From an uncultured Bacteroidales bacterium (GTDB lineage: Bacteria > Bacteroidota > Bacteroidia > Bacteroidales > P3): 40,993 nucleotides of DNA. Shown here piece by piece: positions 30,629 through 38,715 of this stretch (position 1 is the first letter of the stretch; every line of letters starts with the position of its first letter). A program made the translations under genes and the position numbers. The stretch spans positions 1 through 40,993 of the forward strand of contig CAMJJD010000016.1 in assembly GCA_946406015.1 (NCBI GenBank), in the 5' to 3' direction. The notes under the pieces were generated by a model, which was not told where the DNA came from, did not search any database, and saw nothing but the letters and a program-made list of their open reading frames with translations.

Positions 30629-32215
30629 TTACACCAGGTCGAGCGAGTAGTGCAGGCCGACGTTTTGGCGGCGGGCTCGGGCCATCTTGATGATGAGGTA
30701 GGCGCAAGCTATCAGGTTGCGTAGCTCGCTGAGCGGCTCGGTGAGGACGCTCCGGTTGTAGAGGTCCTCCGTCTCGCGGAAGATGAGGTTCAAGCGGTCG
30801 AAGGCGCGCTGCAGACGCAGGTCGCTACGCACGATGCCGACATAGTTCCACATGATTTCTTGCAACTCCTTCTTGGTCTGGGTGATGAGCACCATCTCCT
30901 CGTTGAGCACCATCCCCTCGGCATTCCAGTCGGGCACCTCGTTTTTCACTTTCCAGTTTCCGCTTTCCACTTTGGCGATAGCCGACATGGCGGCGTTGTG
31001 GGCATAGACCACCGCTTCAAGCAGCGAATTGGAGGCCAGGCGGTTGCCACCATGCAGGCCGGTACAGCTGCACTCGCCGGCAGCATAGAGGTGGTGGATG
31101 GACGACTCGCCGTTGCGGTCCACCTTGATGCCGCCACACTGGTAGTGGGCGGCCGGGCGCACGGGAATCATGTCGCGTGTGATGTCGATGCCTATCGAAA
31201 GACATTTGGCGTAGATGGTGGGGAAGCCCTCGATGAGGTGCTTCTTTCCGATGCCGCGGGCGTCGAGGTAGAGGTAGTCCTTGCCGCTGAGTTTCATCTC
31301 GTTGTCGATGGCGCGAGCCACAATGTCGCGCGGCGCCAGCGAGAGGCGCTTGTCATATTTCTGCATAAACTCCTTCCCGTCGCGGTCCTTGAGCACGGCG
31401 CCGGCGCCACGCATAGCCTCGGTGATGAGGAAGGCCGGCTTCTCGGCCGGATTGTAGAGGCTGGTGGGATGGAACTGCATGAACTCCAGGTCGCTGAGCA
31501 CACCGCGGGCGCGGTGCACCATGGCCACGCCGTCGCCGGTGCTGATGACCGGCGTGGTGGTGGTCGAATAGACGTTGCCCATGCCACCGGTGGCCAGCAG
31601 GGTCACCTTGGCCAGGTAGGTGTCGATACGGTTGGTGTCGCAGTCGAGGGCGTAGACGCCGTAGCATTCGATGTCGGGCGTGTGCTTGGTGACACGCTGG
31701 CCGAGGTGGTGCTGCGTGATGATGTCGATGGCGAACTGGCGCTCCTTGATTTCGATGTTGGGATGGCGACGGGCGGCCTCGAGCAGGCCACGCTCAATCT
31801 CCTCGCCGGTATTGTCCTTGTGGTGCAGGATACGGAACTCCGAGTGACCGCCCTCGCGATGCAGGTCGAACTTGGCGGGTGCTCCCGCCGGGCTTTTTCC
31901 ATTCGGCACACGGTCGAACTCGACACCGTACTGCACCAGCTCGCGGATGCGGTCGGGCGCCTCGCGGATGGTCATCTCCACCACCTCGCGGTCGCAGATG
32001 CCGTCGCCGGCCACCAGGGTGTCCTGGATATGCTTGTCGAACGAGTCGGAGTCGTACATCACCGCCGCAATCCCCCCCTGGGCATAGCGCGTGCTGCCCT
32101 CGGCGGCATCGCCTTTGGTGAGTATGCACACACGGCCGTGCTCGGCCACTTTCAGTGCGAAGCTCAGGCCCGCAATACCCGAGCCAACAACCAAGAAATC
32201 AACTTCGTAGCGCAT
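30629..32215 (-). CDS. nadB: L-aspartate oxidase
   Basis: NadB oxidises L-aspartate to iminoaspartate, the first step of de novo NAD synthesis, with FAD. The start MRYEVDFLVVGSGIAGL is chosen because the only in-frame start upstream (a TTG at 32242) overlaps the -7 promoter box. Motifs: GSGIAGLSFAL (FAD), RYAQGGIAAV, HREGGHSEFRILHH, LLATGGMGNVY, QFHPTSLYNP, PVRPAAHYQCGGIKVD and GECSCTGLHGGNRLASNSLLEAVV. The length of 528 is normal. The stretch AKVESGNWKVKNEVPDW (about residues 413-429), at the start of the C-terminal helical domain, is encoded by five heptad units. nadA and nadC are not in the window. Confidence 0.95.
   Translation of the reverse strand: MRYEVDFLVVGSGIAGLSFALKVAEHGRVCILTKGDAAEGSTRYAQGGIAAVMYDSDSFDKHIQDTLVAGDGICDREVVEMTIREAPDRIRELVQYGVEFDRVPNGKSPAGAPAKFDLHREGGHSEFRILHHKDNTGEEIERGLLEAARRHPNIEIKERQFAIDIITQHHLGQRVTKHTPDIECYGVYALDCDTNRIDTYLAKVTLLATGGMGNVYSTTTTPVISTGDGVAMVHRARGVLSDLEFMQFHPTSLYNPAEKPAFLITEAMRGAGAVLKDRDGKEFMQKYDKRLSLAPRDIVARAIDNEMKLSGKDYLYLDARGIGKKHLIEGFPTIYAKCLSIGIDITRDMIPVRPAAHYQCGGIKVDRNGESSIHHLYAAGECSCTGLHGGNRLASNSLLEAVVYAHNAAMSAIAKVESGNWKVKNEVPDWNAEGMVLNEEMVLITQTKKELQEIMWNYVGIVRSDLRLQRAFDRLNLIFRETEDLYNRSVLTEPLSELRNLIACAYLIIKMARARRQNVGLHYSLDLV
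30943..30977. repeat. Heptad array inside nadB
   Basis: Five units in register (TTTTCAC, TTTCCAG, TTTCCGC, TTTCCAC, TTTGGCG) lie within the nadB frame and encode KVESGNWKVK. The array shares 20 of 21 bases with the one in the putative anti-sigma gene. Confidence 0.85.
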
Positions 32216-32239
32216 ATCTATAGTCTTGTTTTCCTGTTG

Positions 32240-32270
32240 CAAAGATACACATTATTTCATTATGAACAAA
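32240..32270 (-). promoter_or_regulatory. nadB promoter
   Basis: On the minus strand TTTG (32267-32270), 19 bases, then TATCTTTG (32240-32247) match the Bacteroidota consensus exactly. The transcript would start near 32233, so translation must begin at the ATG at 32215 and not at the TTG inside the -7 box. Confidence 0.85.
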
Positions 32271-32283
32271 ATATGATTGTCCG

Positions 32284-32348
32284 CACCCCTACCCAACGAG
32301 GGGATAACTCTACCTTTAAGGTAGACCTGACCCCTCGCCAAGGGGGTG
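32284..32348. repeat. Nested inverted repeat in the nadB/surface-protein spacer
   Basis: An outer pair of arms (32284-32303 and 32331-32348, CACCCC...GAGGGG type) and a central palindrome CTACCTTTAAGGTAG (32310-32324) share one centre near 32317. The G+C-rich stem flanked by A+T-rich sequence could form a large hairpin. The rest of this 311-base spacer holds the nadB promoter and a -7 box for the next gene; nothing else is seen. Confidence 0.65.
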
Positions 32349-32427
32349 CCGGAGGGGTACAGACGGCCGCCGGGGCGGCGGAAGATTATTTAACATTATT
32401 TTTTATGCCGCTTCCAGTATATATATG

Positions 32428-32435
32428 TATATTTG
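32428..32435 (+). promoter_or_regulatory. Candidate -7 element of the secreted repeat protein gene
   Basis: TATATTTG matches TAnnTTTG. No good TTTG is found at 19-21 bases upstream, so only the -7 half is supported. The leader would be about 85 bases. Confidence 0.4.
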
Positions 32436-32526
32436 CGATGCCTTTATATAAAAGGCAATATATATATATTATTACAAGTCAACAAATTACACCGCACCAC
32501 CCCACCGTGGCACGCGTACAGAAACA

Positions 32527-35500
32527 ATGAACAGAGCCCATCCACAACATATCATGACAGCCAACACCCCCCGCCGCGCGCTGCTGCGCACGGTCGCGCT
32601 CGTCGCCGCCCTGCTCGCCGCATGGGGGTCGGCGGCGCAGACCGACATCACCAGCCTGAGCGACATCACCGAAGCCAACGGACACTACCGCATCACTGCC
32701 GATATCAACGCCTCTTCTTTCTCCGCCTCTATCGCCACCTTCAGCGGCACCCTCGAGGCTGCCATCGACACCACAACCCACATGCCCTACCGCATCACAA
32801 ACCTCAGTGTTCCCCTCTTCACCACCCTCACCGGCACGGTCCGCAACATGGTGCTGGAGGGTGTCAACATCAGCCAGAGCGGCCAGGTGGGCGCCGTGGC
32901 TTGCGTGGCGAGCGGCTCGGCCCGCATCTACAACGTGGGCATACTCTCGGGCTCGGTGGGCAGCACCGGCACCTCGACGGCCACCGACGCCACCGACTGC
33001 TGCGGCGGTCTGGTGGGCCTGCTCGACGGCAACAGCAACGCTACCAACAATCCACGCGTGGTGAACTGCTACTCCTACGCCGACATCACCGGAGGCAACA
33101 GCGTCGGCGGATTGGTGGGCTACAACAACTACGCCACCAACAAGAACAACCTGCGCTCGATGGTCTTCGCCTGCATGTTCTACGGCGACATCGACACCAC
33201 CAACACCACCAGCCGCTCGCCCATCTACAACGGCACCAGCATCGTCAACAAGGACGCCAACGGCGTGAGCAACTTCAACTACTTCCTATCCGAGGCCTCC
33301 TATGTGCAGCCCACCGGCGTCAACTACAACTGCGCCCTGCTGGCCGAGCCACGCTTCCTGCAGCGCTTCGAGTTCTTCCGCCATCTGCTCAACGGCCACC
33401 GCGAGATGTCGGCCTGGTGGGTCACCGGCGATGTGGCCGACACCGCCTTGATAATGAAGTGGGTCATGCTGCCCGACAGCATCGGCACCGACCACCCCTA
33501 TCCCGTCCTCATGAAGTGGGGCCGCTACCCCTCGGTGGTGAACTACCAACCCAGCACGACACTCTACGACAGCACCGAGACCAACCGCAACAAGGGACAG
33601 CAACTCGGCACCCTGGCGGTGACCATCCAGATGGGCGACGGCGAACAATTTGAACACCCTGACGGCGCCACCATCACCACCGCCGACACCACTCTCATCA
33701 TCACCGACAAAGACCCCGACCACTTCAACTTCAACTATGCCAAGGTACAGCTGCCCTACTACAACGACGTGGGCACCAAGAACTACAGCGACAACCGCGT
33801 GGTCGTGGGGTGGATGATAACCTCCATCACGGGCGGCACGACGGGCAGCTTCTCCGTCCCCGCCAACGACAACACGCCAGCCGATGCACCCTACTACAAC
33901 TACGCCGACCGCAATTGCACCAACAAGGACCTCTACAGCGTCAGCGGCCGTATTTTCAACCAGGGCGACTACTGGGATGTGCCAGAAGGGGTCACCGCCA
34001 TCACCATCAAGCCCTACTGGGCCAAGGCGGCCTTCGTGGCCGACGACTACCGCGACGTGGTGTACAACACGGGTATGACTTCAAAAAATAACATCGGCAC
34101 CGTGGGCGGCGGCCAGTGGTTCACCAATGGCAATTCGCATGATTTCACCTTTAATGGGGAAACACTTTCATTAACGGTGTACAGTGAGATTAGCAATGCT
34201 GTCACAGCTCTTTCCATCGATAATAACAATACGGTTAACGACTATGCCGTGGTGCTTGTGGGTAACCATCATTATTATAACGGAGGGAAAAATAAAGCCG
34301 TTGGAGGTTCAAAAGTACCTTATACCGTCACTTCCGCAGACTTTGACTGTGACAATGAGCCAGATTACTCTTTAATAATGCGCTATGATGGTCGAGCTGT
34401 AACACACCCGGTGAAATATGATTTCTTATGTATGCCAGGTTTTGGCATGGCACAGAAGTCCACGGGTGGACCCGGCTCCTATAACTTCGGTATTCCCAAG
34501 CCTGATGGATGGTACGAAGTGACAAATACTGCCCTGTTCCGTGTAACCCAGATGGAATATAGCCCTTCCACCAGGACAAAAAAGCCTATCATCCTGCACG
34601 GCGGCGTTATCGAGCAGTGGGTCTCCTCGCAGGGAGCTGCCAACAGTAGTGGCGACCCCGGCGACCGCACCTCCTACTTCTATGTGGGCGACAACGTGTG
34701 GTTCAAGGAGTTCCACATCGGCGTGCACCAGGACTACCCGAACCCCACACCCCATCCGCCCATCTCCGTCACCGGCGGTGACTATGACGAGTTCTACCTC
34801 ACCGGCCTCTACCGCGCCGATGCGACGAAGTATGATGATAACGCGGAGTGCTATATCAACGGCGGGCGCTTTGGCATTGTGGCCGGAGCCGGCATGGAGG
34901 GCATTGGCAGCACCGACGGCAAGGGCAACATCACCTGGCAGATAGACCATGCCGACATCGAGGAATTCTACGGCGGGGGCATCAACGCCGCCAACCCGGT
35001 CATTGGCAATATCACCACCACCATAAGCAACAGCCATGTGACCCTCTTCTGCGGCGGACCCAAATTCGGCGACATGTCGTCGGGCAAGACAGTCGTTACC
35101 ACCGCCACGGGCTGCACCTTCGGCACCTACTTCGGCGCCGGCTACGGCGGCAACTCATACAGCCGCCGCGCCCCGTCGAACAAAAGCGATGTACAGAATA
35201 TCGAATGGAACAACTGGGTAAAGTCTGAATACAAGCAGGATTGGAATGCGACACATGCCGGTATCTCCACACAAATCAACTACCAGTTTATCCCCATGTC
35301 GGGTAACGCCAGCAACGTGGCACGACTGTTTGTCGAGTACGTGAAGTTCTCGCTGGCTACTACACACGACGTCACCTCCACATTGACGGGATGCACCGTC
35401 ACGGGCAACTTCTACGGCGGCGGAAGCCTTGGCAAGGTGGATGGCACTGTCACCTCCACGCTCACCGACTGTACCGTGCTTGGCAATGTGTACGGCTCCG

Positions 35501-35955
35501 GGTTCTCCGCCTCGCTGCCTACCGTTGAGGTCGACAGCATCGGCTACCGTGTGGAACCTCTCTACTATAGCGACCTCGGCACTTACCGCACCGCTGTGAA
35601 AGGCGTCACCACCACCTACACATGGGAGAATCGCGCCACAGTCAACAGCACCGCCACCGGCATCGACAAGATCAACCACATCCTCTACACCACCGAAGAC
35701 CTCACCACCCTCGGCACCGTGGAAGGTACCGTCAGTCTCACCATCGGTGGCACCAGTGTGATTGGCACCGACGGCGACAATACGACGGGCAGCGTCTATG
35801 GCGGTGGCGAGTCGAGTGCCGTCAACGGAAACATCCATGTGCTGCTCAAAGGCAACACCCACGTGCTGGGCAGCGTCTACGGCGGCGGCAACGAAGGTCC
35901 CGTGAACGGGGATACCGAGGTGGAAATTTGCGACGACTGCAGTCTCGGAGATTAG
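32527..35955 (+). CDS. Large secreted repeat protein without a sorting domain, possibly truncated
   Basis: The 1142-residue protein has a signal peptide (ending AAWGSAAQ, about residue 38; an ATG at 32554 would give a shorter one). The N-terminal third has GLUG-like turns (CCGGLVGLLDG, NSVGGLVGYNNY), as in large Bacteroidota surface proteins. The last third carries Tyr-Gly-Gly-Gly repeats (EFYGGGINAANPVIGNITTT, NFYGGGSLGKVDGTVTSTL, SVYGGGESSAVNGNIHVLL, SVYGGGNEGPVNGDTEVEI), which suggest a beta-solenoid. It stops within such a repeat with no C-terminal sorting domain. Relatives are usually longer, so a truncated 3' end is likely. Codons at about 34080-34450 and 35190-35290 are visibly A+T-richer than the rest. 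Confidence 0.72.
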   Translation: MNRAHPQHIMTANTPRRALLRTVALVAALLAAWGSAAQTDITSLSDITEANGHYRITADINASSFSASIATFSGTLEAAIDTTTHMPYRITNLSVPLFTTLTGTVRNMVLEGVNISQSGQVGAVACVASGSARIYNVGILSGSVGSTGTSTATDATDCCGGLVGLLDGNSNATNNPRVVNCYSYADITGGNSVGGLVGYNNYATNKNNLRSMVFACMFYGDIDTTNTTSRSPIYNGTSIVNKDANGVSNFNYFLSEASYVQPTGVNYNCALLAEPRFLQRFEFFRHLLNGHREMSAWWVTGDVADTALIMKWVMLPDSIGTDHPYPVLMKWGRYPSVVNYQPSTTLYDSTETNRNKGQQLGTLAVTIQMGDGEQFEHPDGATITTADTTLIITDKDPDHFNFNYAKVQLPYYNDVGTKNYSDNRVVVGWMITSITGGTTGSFSVPANDNTPADAPYYNYADRNCTNKDLYSVSGRIFNQGDYWDVPEGVTAITIKPYWAKAAFVADDYRDVVYNTGMTSKNNIGTVGGGQWFTNGNSHDFTFNGETLSLTVYSEISNAVTALSIDNNNTVNDYAVVLVGNHHYYNGGKNKAVGGSKVPYTVTSADFDCDNEPDYSLIMRYDGRAVTHPVKYDFLCMPGFGMAQKSTGGPGSYNFGIPKPDGWYEVTNTALFRVTQMEYSPSTRTKKPIILHGGVIEQWVSSQGAANSSGDPGDRTSYFYVGDNVWFKEFHIGVHQDYPNPTPHPPISVTGGDYDEFYLTGLYRADATKYDDNAECYINGGRFGIVAGAGMEGIGSTDGKGNITWQIDHADIEEFYGGGINAANPVIGNITTTISNSHVTLFCGGPKFGDMSSGKTVVTTATGCTFGTYFGAGYGGNSYSRRAPSNKSDVQNIEWNNWVKSEYKQDWNATHAGISTQINYQFIPMSGNASNVARLFVEYVKFSLATTHDVTSTLTGCTVTGNFYGGGSLGKVDGTVTSTLTDCTVLGNVYGSGFSASLPTVEVDSIGYRVEPLYYSDLGTYRTAVKGVTTTYTWENRATVNSTATGIDKINHILYTTEDLTTLGTVEGTVSLTIGGTSVIGTDGDNTTGSVYGGGESSAVNGNIHVLLKGNTHVLGSVYGGGNEGPVNGDTEVEICDDCSLGD

Positions 35956-36069
35956 TCCCTCCCGTCGCAGGGAAGGGGGAGCCGATGACACTTAAAGCTC
36001 CGGCCGACCTCTCTCTATTCACACCCACATCCGCCACACCCATCTCACCCTTTCTCAGACATTTAACTA

Positions 36070-36131
36070 CATTTCATCGGCATTTCTTCGGTAAAAACCG
36101 AAGAAATGCCGATGAAATGCCGAAGAAACAG
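36070..36131. repeat. Perfect 23-bp hairpin of 11-bp units, convergent spacer
   Basis: The arms 36070-36092 and 36097-36119 are exact reverse complements around AAAA. Each arm is made of 11-base units (CATCGGCATTT, CTTCGGTAAAA), and a further degenerate unit continues to 36131. The family is the same as at 14506-14567. It lies between the stops of the secreted repeat protein and recJ and could end transcription in both directions, though it lacks a T-run. Confidence 0.85.
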
Positions 36132-36176
36132 CCGTGTTGACGGGTAGACGAAAGCGGGTATGGCTGCACGCCGGGG

Positions 36177-38027
36177 CTAGTCGACAAACTTGATGTCCCG
36201 GACGTTGAGCTGTATCTCGGTACGGCCACGCCAGTAGTTCTCCTCCAGCTGGTAGCATAGGTCGAAGCGTTCGCCACGACGCATGCCGTCCAAAGCCTCG
36301 CCCTGCTGGAAGGCGATGGCGGGATAGGGCGAGGTGCGCTCCATGATAGGGATAGCATTGAACTTGAGATGGTTGGACCCGACGATGCGGGCACCGCCGG
36401 TATCGACCAGCTCGCGGCTGATGAAGACCGGCACGTTGTTCTCAGGCCCGAAGGGGGCGAACTGCTTGAGGATGCGGAGGAACTTGGGGGTGATCTGCGA
36501 GAAACCAATTTCGGCGTCGACCTCCACCTCGGGCACCACCTCGTCGGGGCCCAAACTCTCGCGCACGAGGGTCTCGAAACGGTCGAGGAAGGCGCGCATG
36601 TTCTCCTTGCGTAGACTGACGCCGGCGGCACTCTTGTGTCCGCCGAAGTGCTCGAGCAGGTCGGCACATTTCTCCAGTGCCTCATGCACGTCGAACTCCT
36701 TGAGCGAGCGGGCCGAGCCGGTGATGAGGCCGTCGCTGCCTTCGGTGAAGACGATGGTGGGCTTGTTGTAGGCCTCGACGATGCGGCTGGCCACGATGCC
36801 CACCACGCCGCGGTGCCAACGGGGGTCGTAGAGCACCAGCGACTGGCGGTCGCGGTAGTAGGGGTCGGTGTCGATGCGGCGTTTGGCCTCCTCGGTGGCC
36901 GAGGTGTCGAGGTCCTTGCGCTCCATGTTGTACTGGTTGATGTCGTCGGCCAGCTGACGCGCGATAGCGGGGTCGTCGGTAAGCATCAGACGCACGCTGT
37001 CGAAGGCGCTGCGGATGCGGCCGGCGGCATTGATACGGGGTCCGACAAGGAACACCAGATCGCTGATGGTGAGTTCTTTCTCAAAGTAACCGTTCTTGGG
37101 TTTCTCGGCGGCTTCGGAGCTGTCGGAGGCTTCGGGCAGGTCGGCTTTGCGACGGTCGACATGGCCGTACTTGAGGATGGCTTCGATGCCGGGACGCGGC
37201 TTGGTGTTGAGCACGCGCAGGCCGAAGAAGGCCAACACGCGGTTCTCACCCATGATGGGGACAATGTCGCTGGCAATGGACACAGCCACCAGGTCGAGGT
37301 ACTTCAACAGGCGCAGTTTCAGGTCTTCCTGCCGTTTCTGACGATTGGCGTCGAGCTGCTCGGGCAGGTCGCACAGGCGCACGCCGAGCCGCTGCTCGAG
37401 GTGGGCTTCGACGATTTTGAAGCCTATGCCGCAGCCGCTAAGCTCCTTGTAGGGGTAAGGGCAGTCGACCTGCTTGGGGTCGAGCACAGCCACGGCCTGC
37501 GGCACCACGTCACCCGGGAGGTGATGGTCGCCGATAATAAAGTCGATGCCGAATTCAGTGGCATAGTCGACCTGCTCCATGGCTTTGATGCCACAGTCGA
37601 GGGCGATGATAAGTTTCACCCCCGTGTCGCGAGCATAGTCAATGCCCTGATAGGAGATGCCATACCCTTCCCGTTCGCGGTCGGGGATGTAGAAATCGAT
37701 ATTGTCGTCCAACTCTTTGAGGTAAGAGTAGACTAGGGCAACTGCCGACGTACCGTCGACGTCGTAGTCACCATAGACCATGATGCGCTGTCTCGAAGCT
37801 ATTGCCTGGTTGATGCGATCTATCGCCTGTCGCATGCCCTTCATGATAAAGGGGTCGTGAATCTGATCTAACCCCGGGCGGAAAAACCGCCGTGCCTCCT
37901 CAAACGTCGTGACTCCCCGCTCTACGAGCAGAGTAGCGATGATTCGGTCAACGCCCAGCGATGCAGCAAGATTTTCAACAGTCTCTAAATCATAGTCTTG
38001 TCTTAAAATCCAACGTTTTTCTTTCAT
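36177..38027 (-). CDS. recJ: Single-strand-specific exonuclease RecJ
   Basis: RecJ is a 5'-3' exonuclease of recombination and mismatch repair. The DHH phosphoesterase motifs are all present: YGDYDVDGTSA (motif I, about residue 85), ALDCGI, GDHHLPG (the DHH), ELSGCGIGFK, and the DHHA1 motif GGHKSAAGVSL (about residue 465). An OB-fold DNA-binding domain ends the protein. The 616-residue length is slightly above average. About 20 residues near 299-320 (PEASDSSEAAEKPKNGY), between the DHH and DHHA1 parts, look like a low-complexity insert; their DNA has CCGAAGC/CTCCGAC-like units that may be a worn repeat patch. Transcribed away from the tRNA-Cys region. Confidence 0.95.
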   Translation of the reverse strand: MKEKRWILRQDYDLETVENLAASLGVDRIIATLLVERGVTTFEEARRFFRPGLDQIHDPFIMKGMRQAIDRINQAIASRQRIMVYGDYDVDGTSAVALVYSYLKELDDNIDFYIPDREREGYGISYQGIDYARDTGVKLIIALDCGIKAMEQVDYATEFGIDFIIGDHHLPGDVVPQAVAVLDPKQVDCPYPYKELSGCGIGFKIVEAHLEQRLGVRLCDLPEQLDANRQKRQEDLKLRLLKYLDLVAVSIASDIVPIMGENRVLAFFGLRVLNTKPRPGIEAILKYGHVDRRKADLPEASDSSEAAEKPKNGYFEKELTISDLVFLVGPRINAAGRIRSAFDSVRLMLTDDPAIARQLADDINQYNMERKDLDTSATEEAKRRIDTDPYYRDRQSLVLYDPRWHRGVVGIVASRIVEAYNKPTIVFTEGSDGLITGSARSLKEFDVHEALEKCADLLEHFGGHKSAAGVSLRKENMRAFLDRFETLVRESLGPDEVVPEVEVDAEIGFSQITPKFLRILKQFAPFGPENNVPVFISRELVDTGGARIVGSNHLKFNAIPIMERTSPYPAIAFQQGEALDGMRRGERFDLCYQLEENYWRGRTEIQLNVRDIKFVD

Positions 38028-38145
38028 ATTTTTCTGGCCGTAAAATTACTACTTTTTTTCGACATGGGGGAAAAAAGTTTTCACAAATTTCTGCATCCGC
38101 TGTTATTCAGGCGATTAATCACGACAGGACGGAAGCCGTTGTCAA

Positions 38146-38234
38146 GTCGGAAGTCGGAGGTCGGAGTTCCATTCCTCAACTCTTTGACTCTTCGACACAA
38201 AGACTCACTAATTCATGGACTCACGGACTCCACC
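38146..38234. repeat. Two adjoining tandem arrays, 7-bp then 8-bp units
   Basis: Three 7-base units GTCGGAA/GTCGGAG (38146-38166) are followed after 12 bases by seven 8-base units (38179-38234) of the form ACTCNNNG, with variants ACACAAAG and ATTCATGG. The arrays lie between recJ and the tRNA-Cys terminator and contain no gene. Confidence 0.8.
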
Positions 38235-38267
38235 AAAAGAAAAGAGGGTCTCCATGTGGAAACCCTC
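38231..38267 (-). terminator. Terminator of tRNA-Cys
   Basis: GAGGGT (38244-38249) and ACCCTC (38262-38267) pair in a hairpin with further inner pairs (CC/GG). On the minus strand it is followed by TTTTCTTTTGG. It starts 10 bases after the tRNA 3' end. Confidence 0.85.
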
Positions 38268-38276
38268 CTGTGTCTG

Positions 38277-38347
38277 AGGTCGCTTCCGGATTTGAACCGG
38301 AGTAGCAGGTTTTGCAGACCTGTGCCTAGCCCCTCGGCCAAACGACC
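38277..38347 (-). tRNA. trnC: tRNA-Cys (anticodon GCA)
   Basis: The minus strand folds as a 71-nt tRNA. The acceptor GGTCGTT pairs with AGCGACC (one G-U), the D arm is GCC...GGC, the anticodon stem CAGGT/ACCTG encloses CTGCAAA with anticodon GCA, and the T arm TCCGG/CCGGA encloses TTCAAAT. The discriminator base is U, as required for cysteine. The CCA end is not encoded. It has a consensus promoter and its own terminator. Confidence 0.95.
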
Positions 38348-38370
38348 TTTATCAGCTATTAAAGCGAGTG

Positions 38371-38402
38371 CAAAAGTACAAACTTTTTCCCAACCGGCCA
38401 AA
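38371..38402 (-). promoter_or_regulatory. tRNA-Cys promoter
   Basis: On the minus strand TTTG (38399-38402), 20 bases, then TACTTTTG (38371-38378) fit the Bacteroidota -33/-7 consensus. The -7 box lies 23 bases before the tRNA 5' end. Confidence 0.75.
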
Positions 38403-38551
38403 TTATTTTGCAAGAAAAAGCGCAACTGCATGATTCTTAACGGAGATTATTTTCCACTCACGCCACTTGGATGTGGGAAAACCGGACTCTTTTAACGGTG
38501 TTTTTAACGAATTGGGACAGGTTGACTTATGGTCATACCGACGGACAACTC

Positions 38552-38619
38552 GAATTACTCCAGGTCACGCAGGTTGATGTGTGGTGAATTACTCTAAGCG
38601 CCGCAGGCCAATGTCCTGC
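38552..38619 (+). repeat. Degenerate 34-bp direct repeat upstream of dnaE
   Basis: GAATTACTC recurs at 38552 and 38586, and CGCAGG recurs at the same phase after it, giving two adjoining 34-base units that agree at about two thirds of positions. The rest of the 38348-38715 spacer holds the tRNA promoter on its left and a TATATTTG box (38684-38691) that may drive dnaE; no gene is seen. Confidence 0.4.
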
Positions 38620-38683
38620 AGAGTTTTATATAAAAGTTTCGACGTTTTTTTCATGAACCTATGTGTATGTCGAGAAAAACGTG

Positions 38684-38691
38684 TATATTTG
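38684..38691 (+). promoter_or_regulatory. Candidate -7 element of dnaE
   Basis: TATATTTG matches TAnnTTTG 24 bases before the dnaE ATG. No matching -33 TTTG is seen at 19-21 bases upstream. Confidence 0.5.
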
Positions 38692-38715
38692 CAGCACAAA
38701 ATAATCCCTAGCTCT

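Noticed and set aside
30860-32530. 556-residue open frame on the plus strand across nadB
   Set aside because: It is antisense to nadB, whose motifs are complete, and runs through the nadB promoter and the spacer hairpin. It is a shadow frame.
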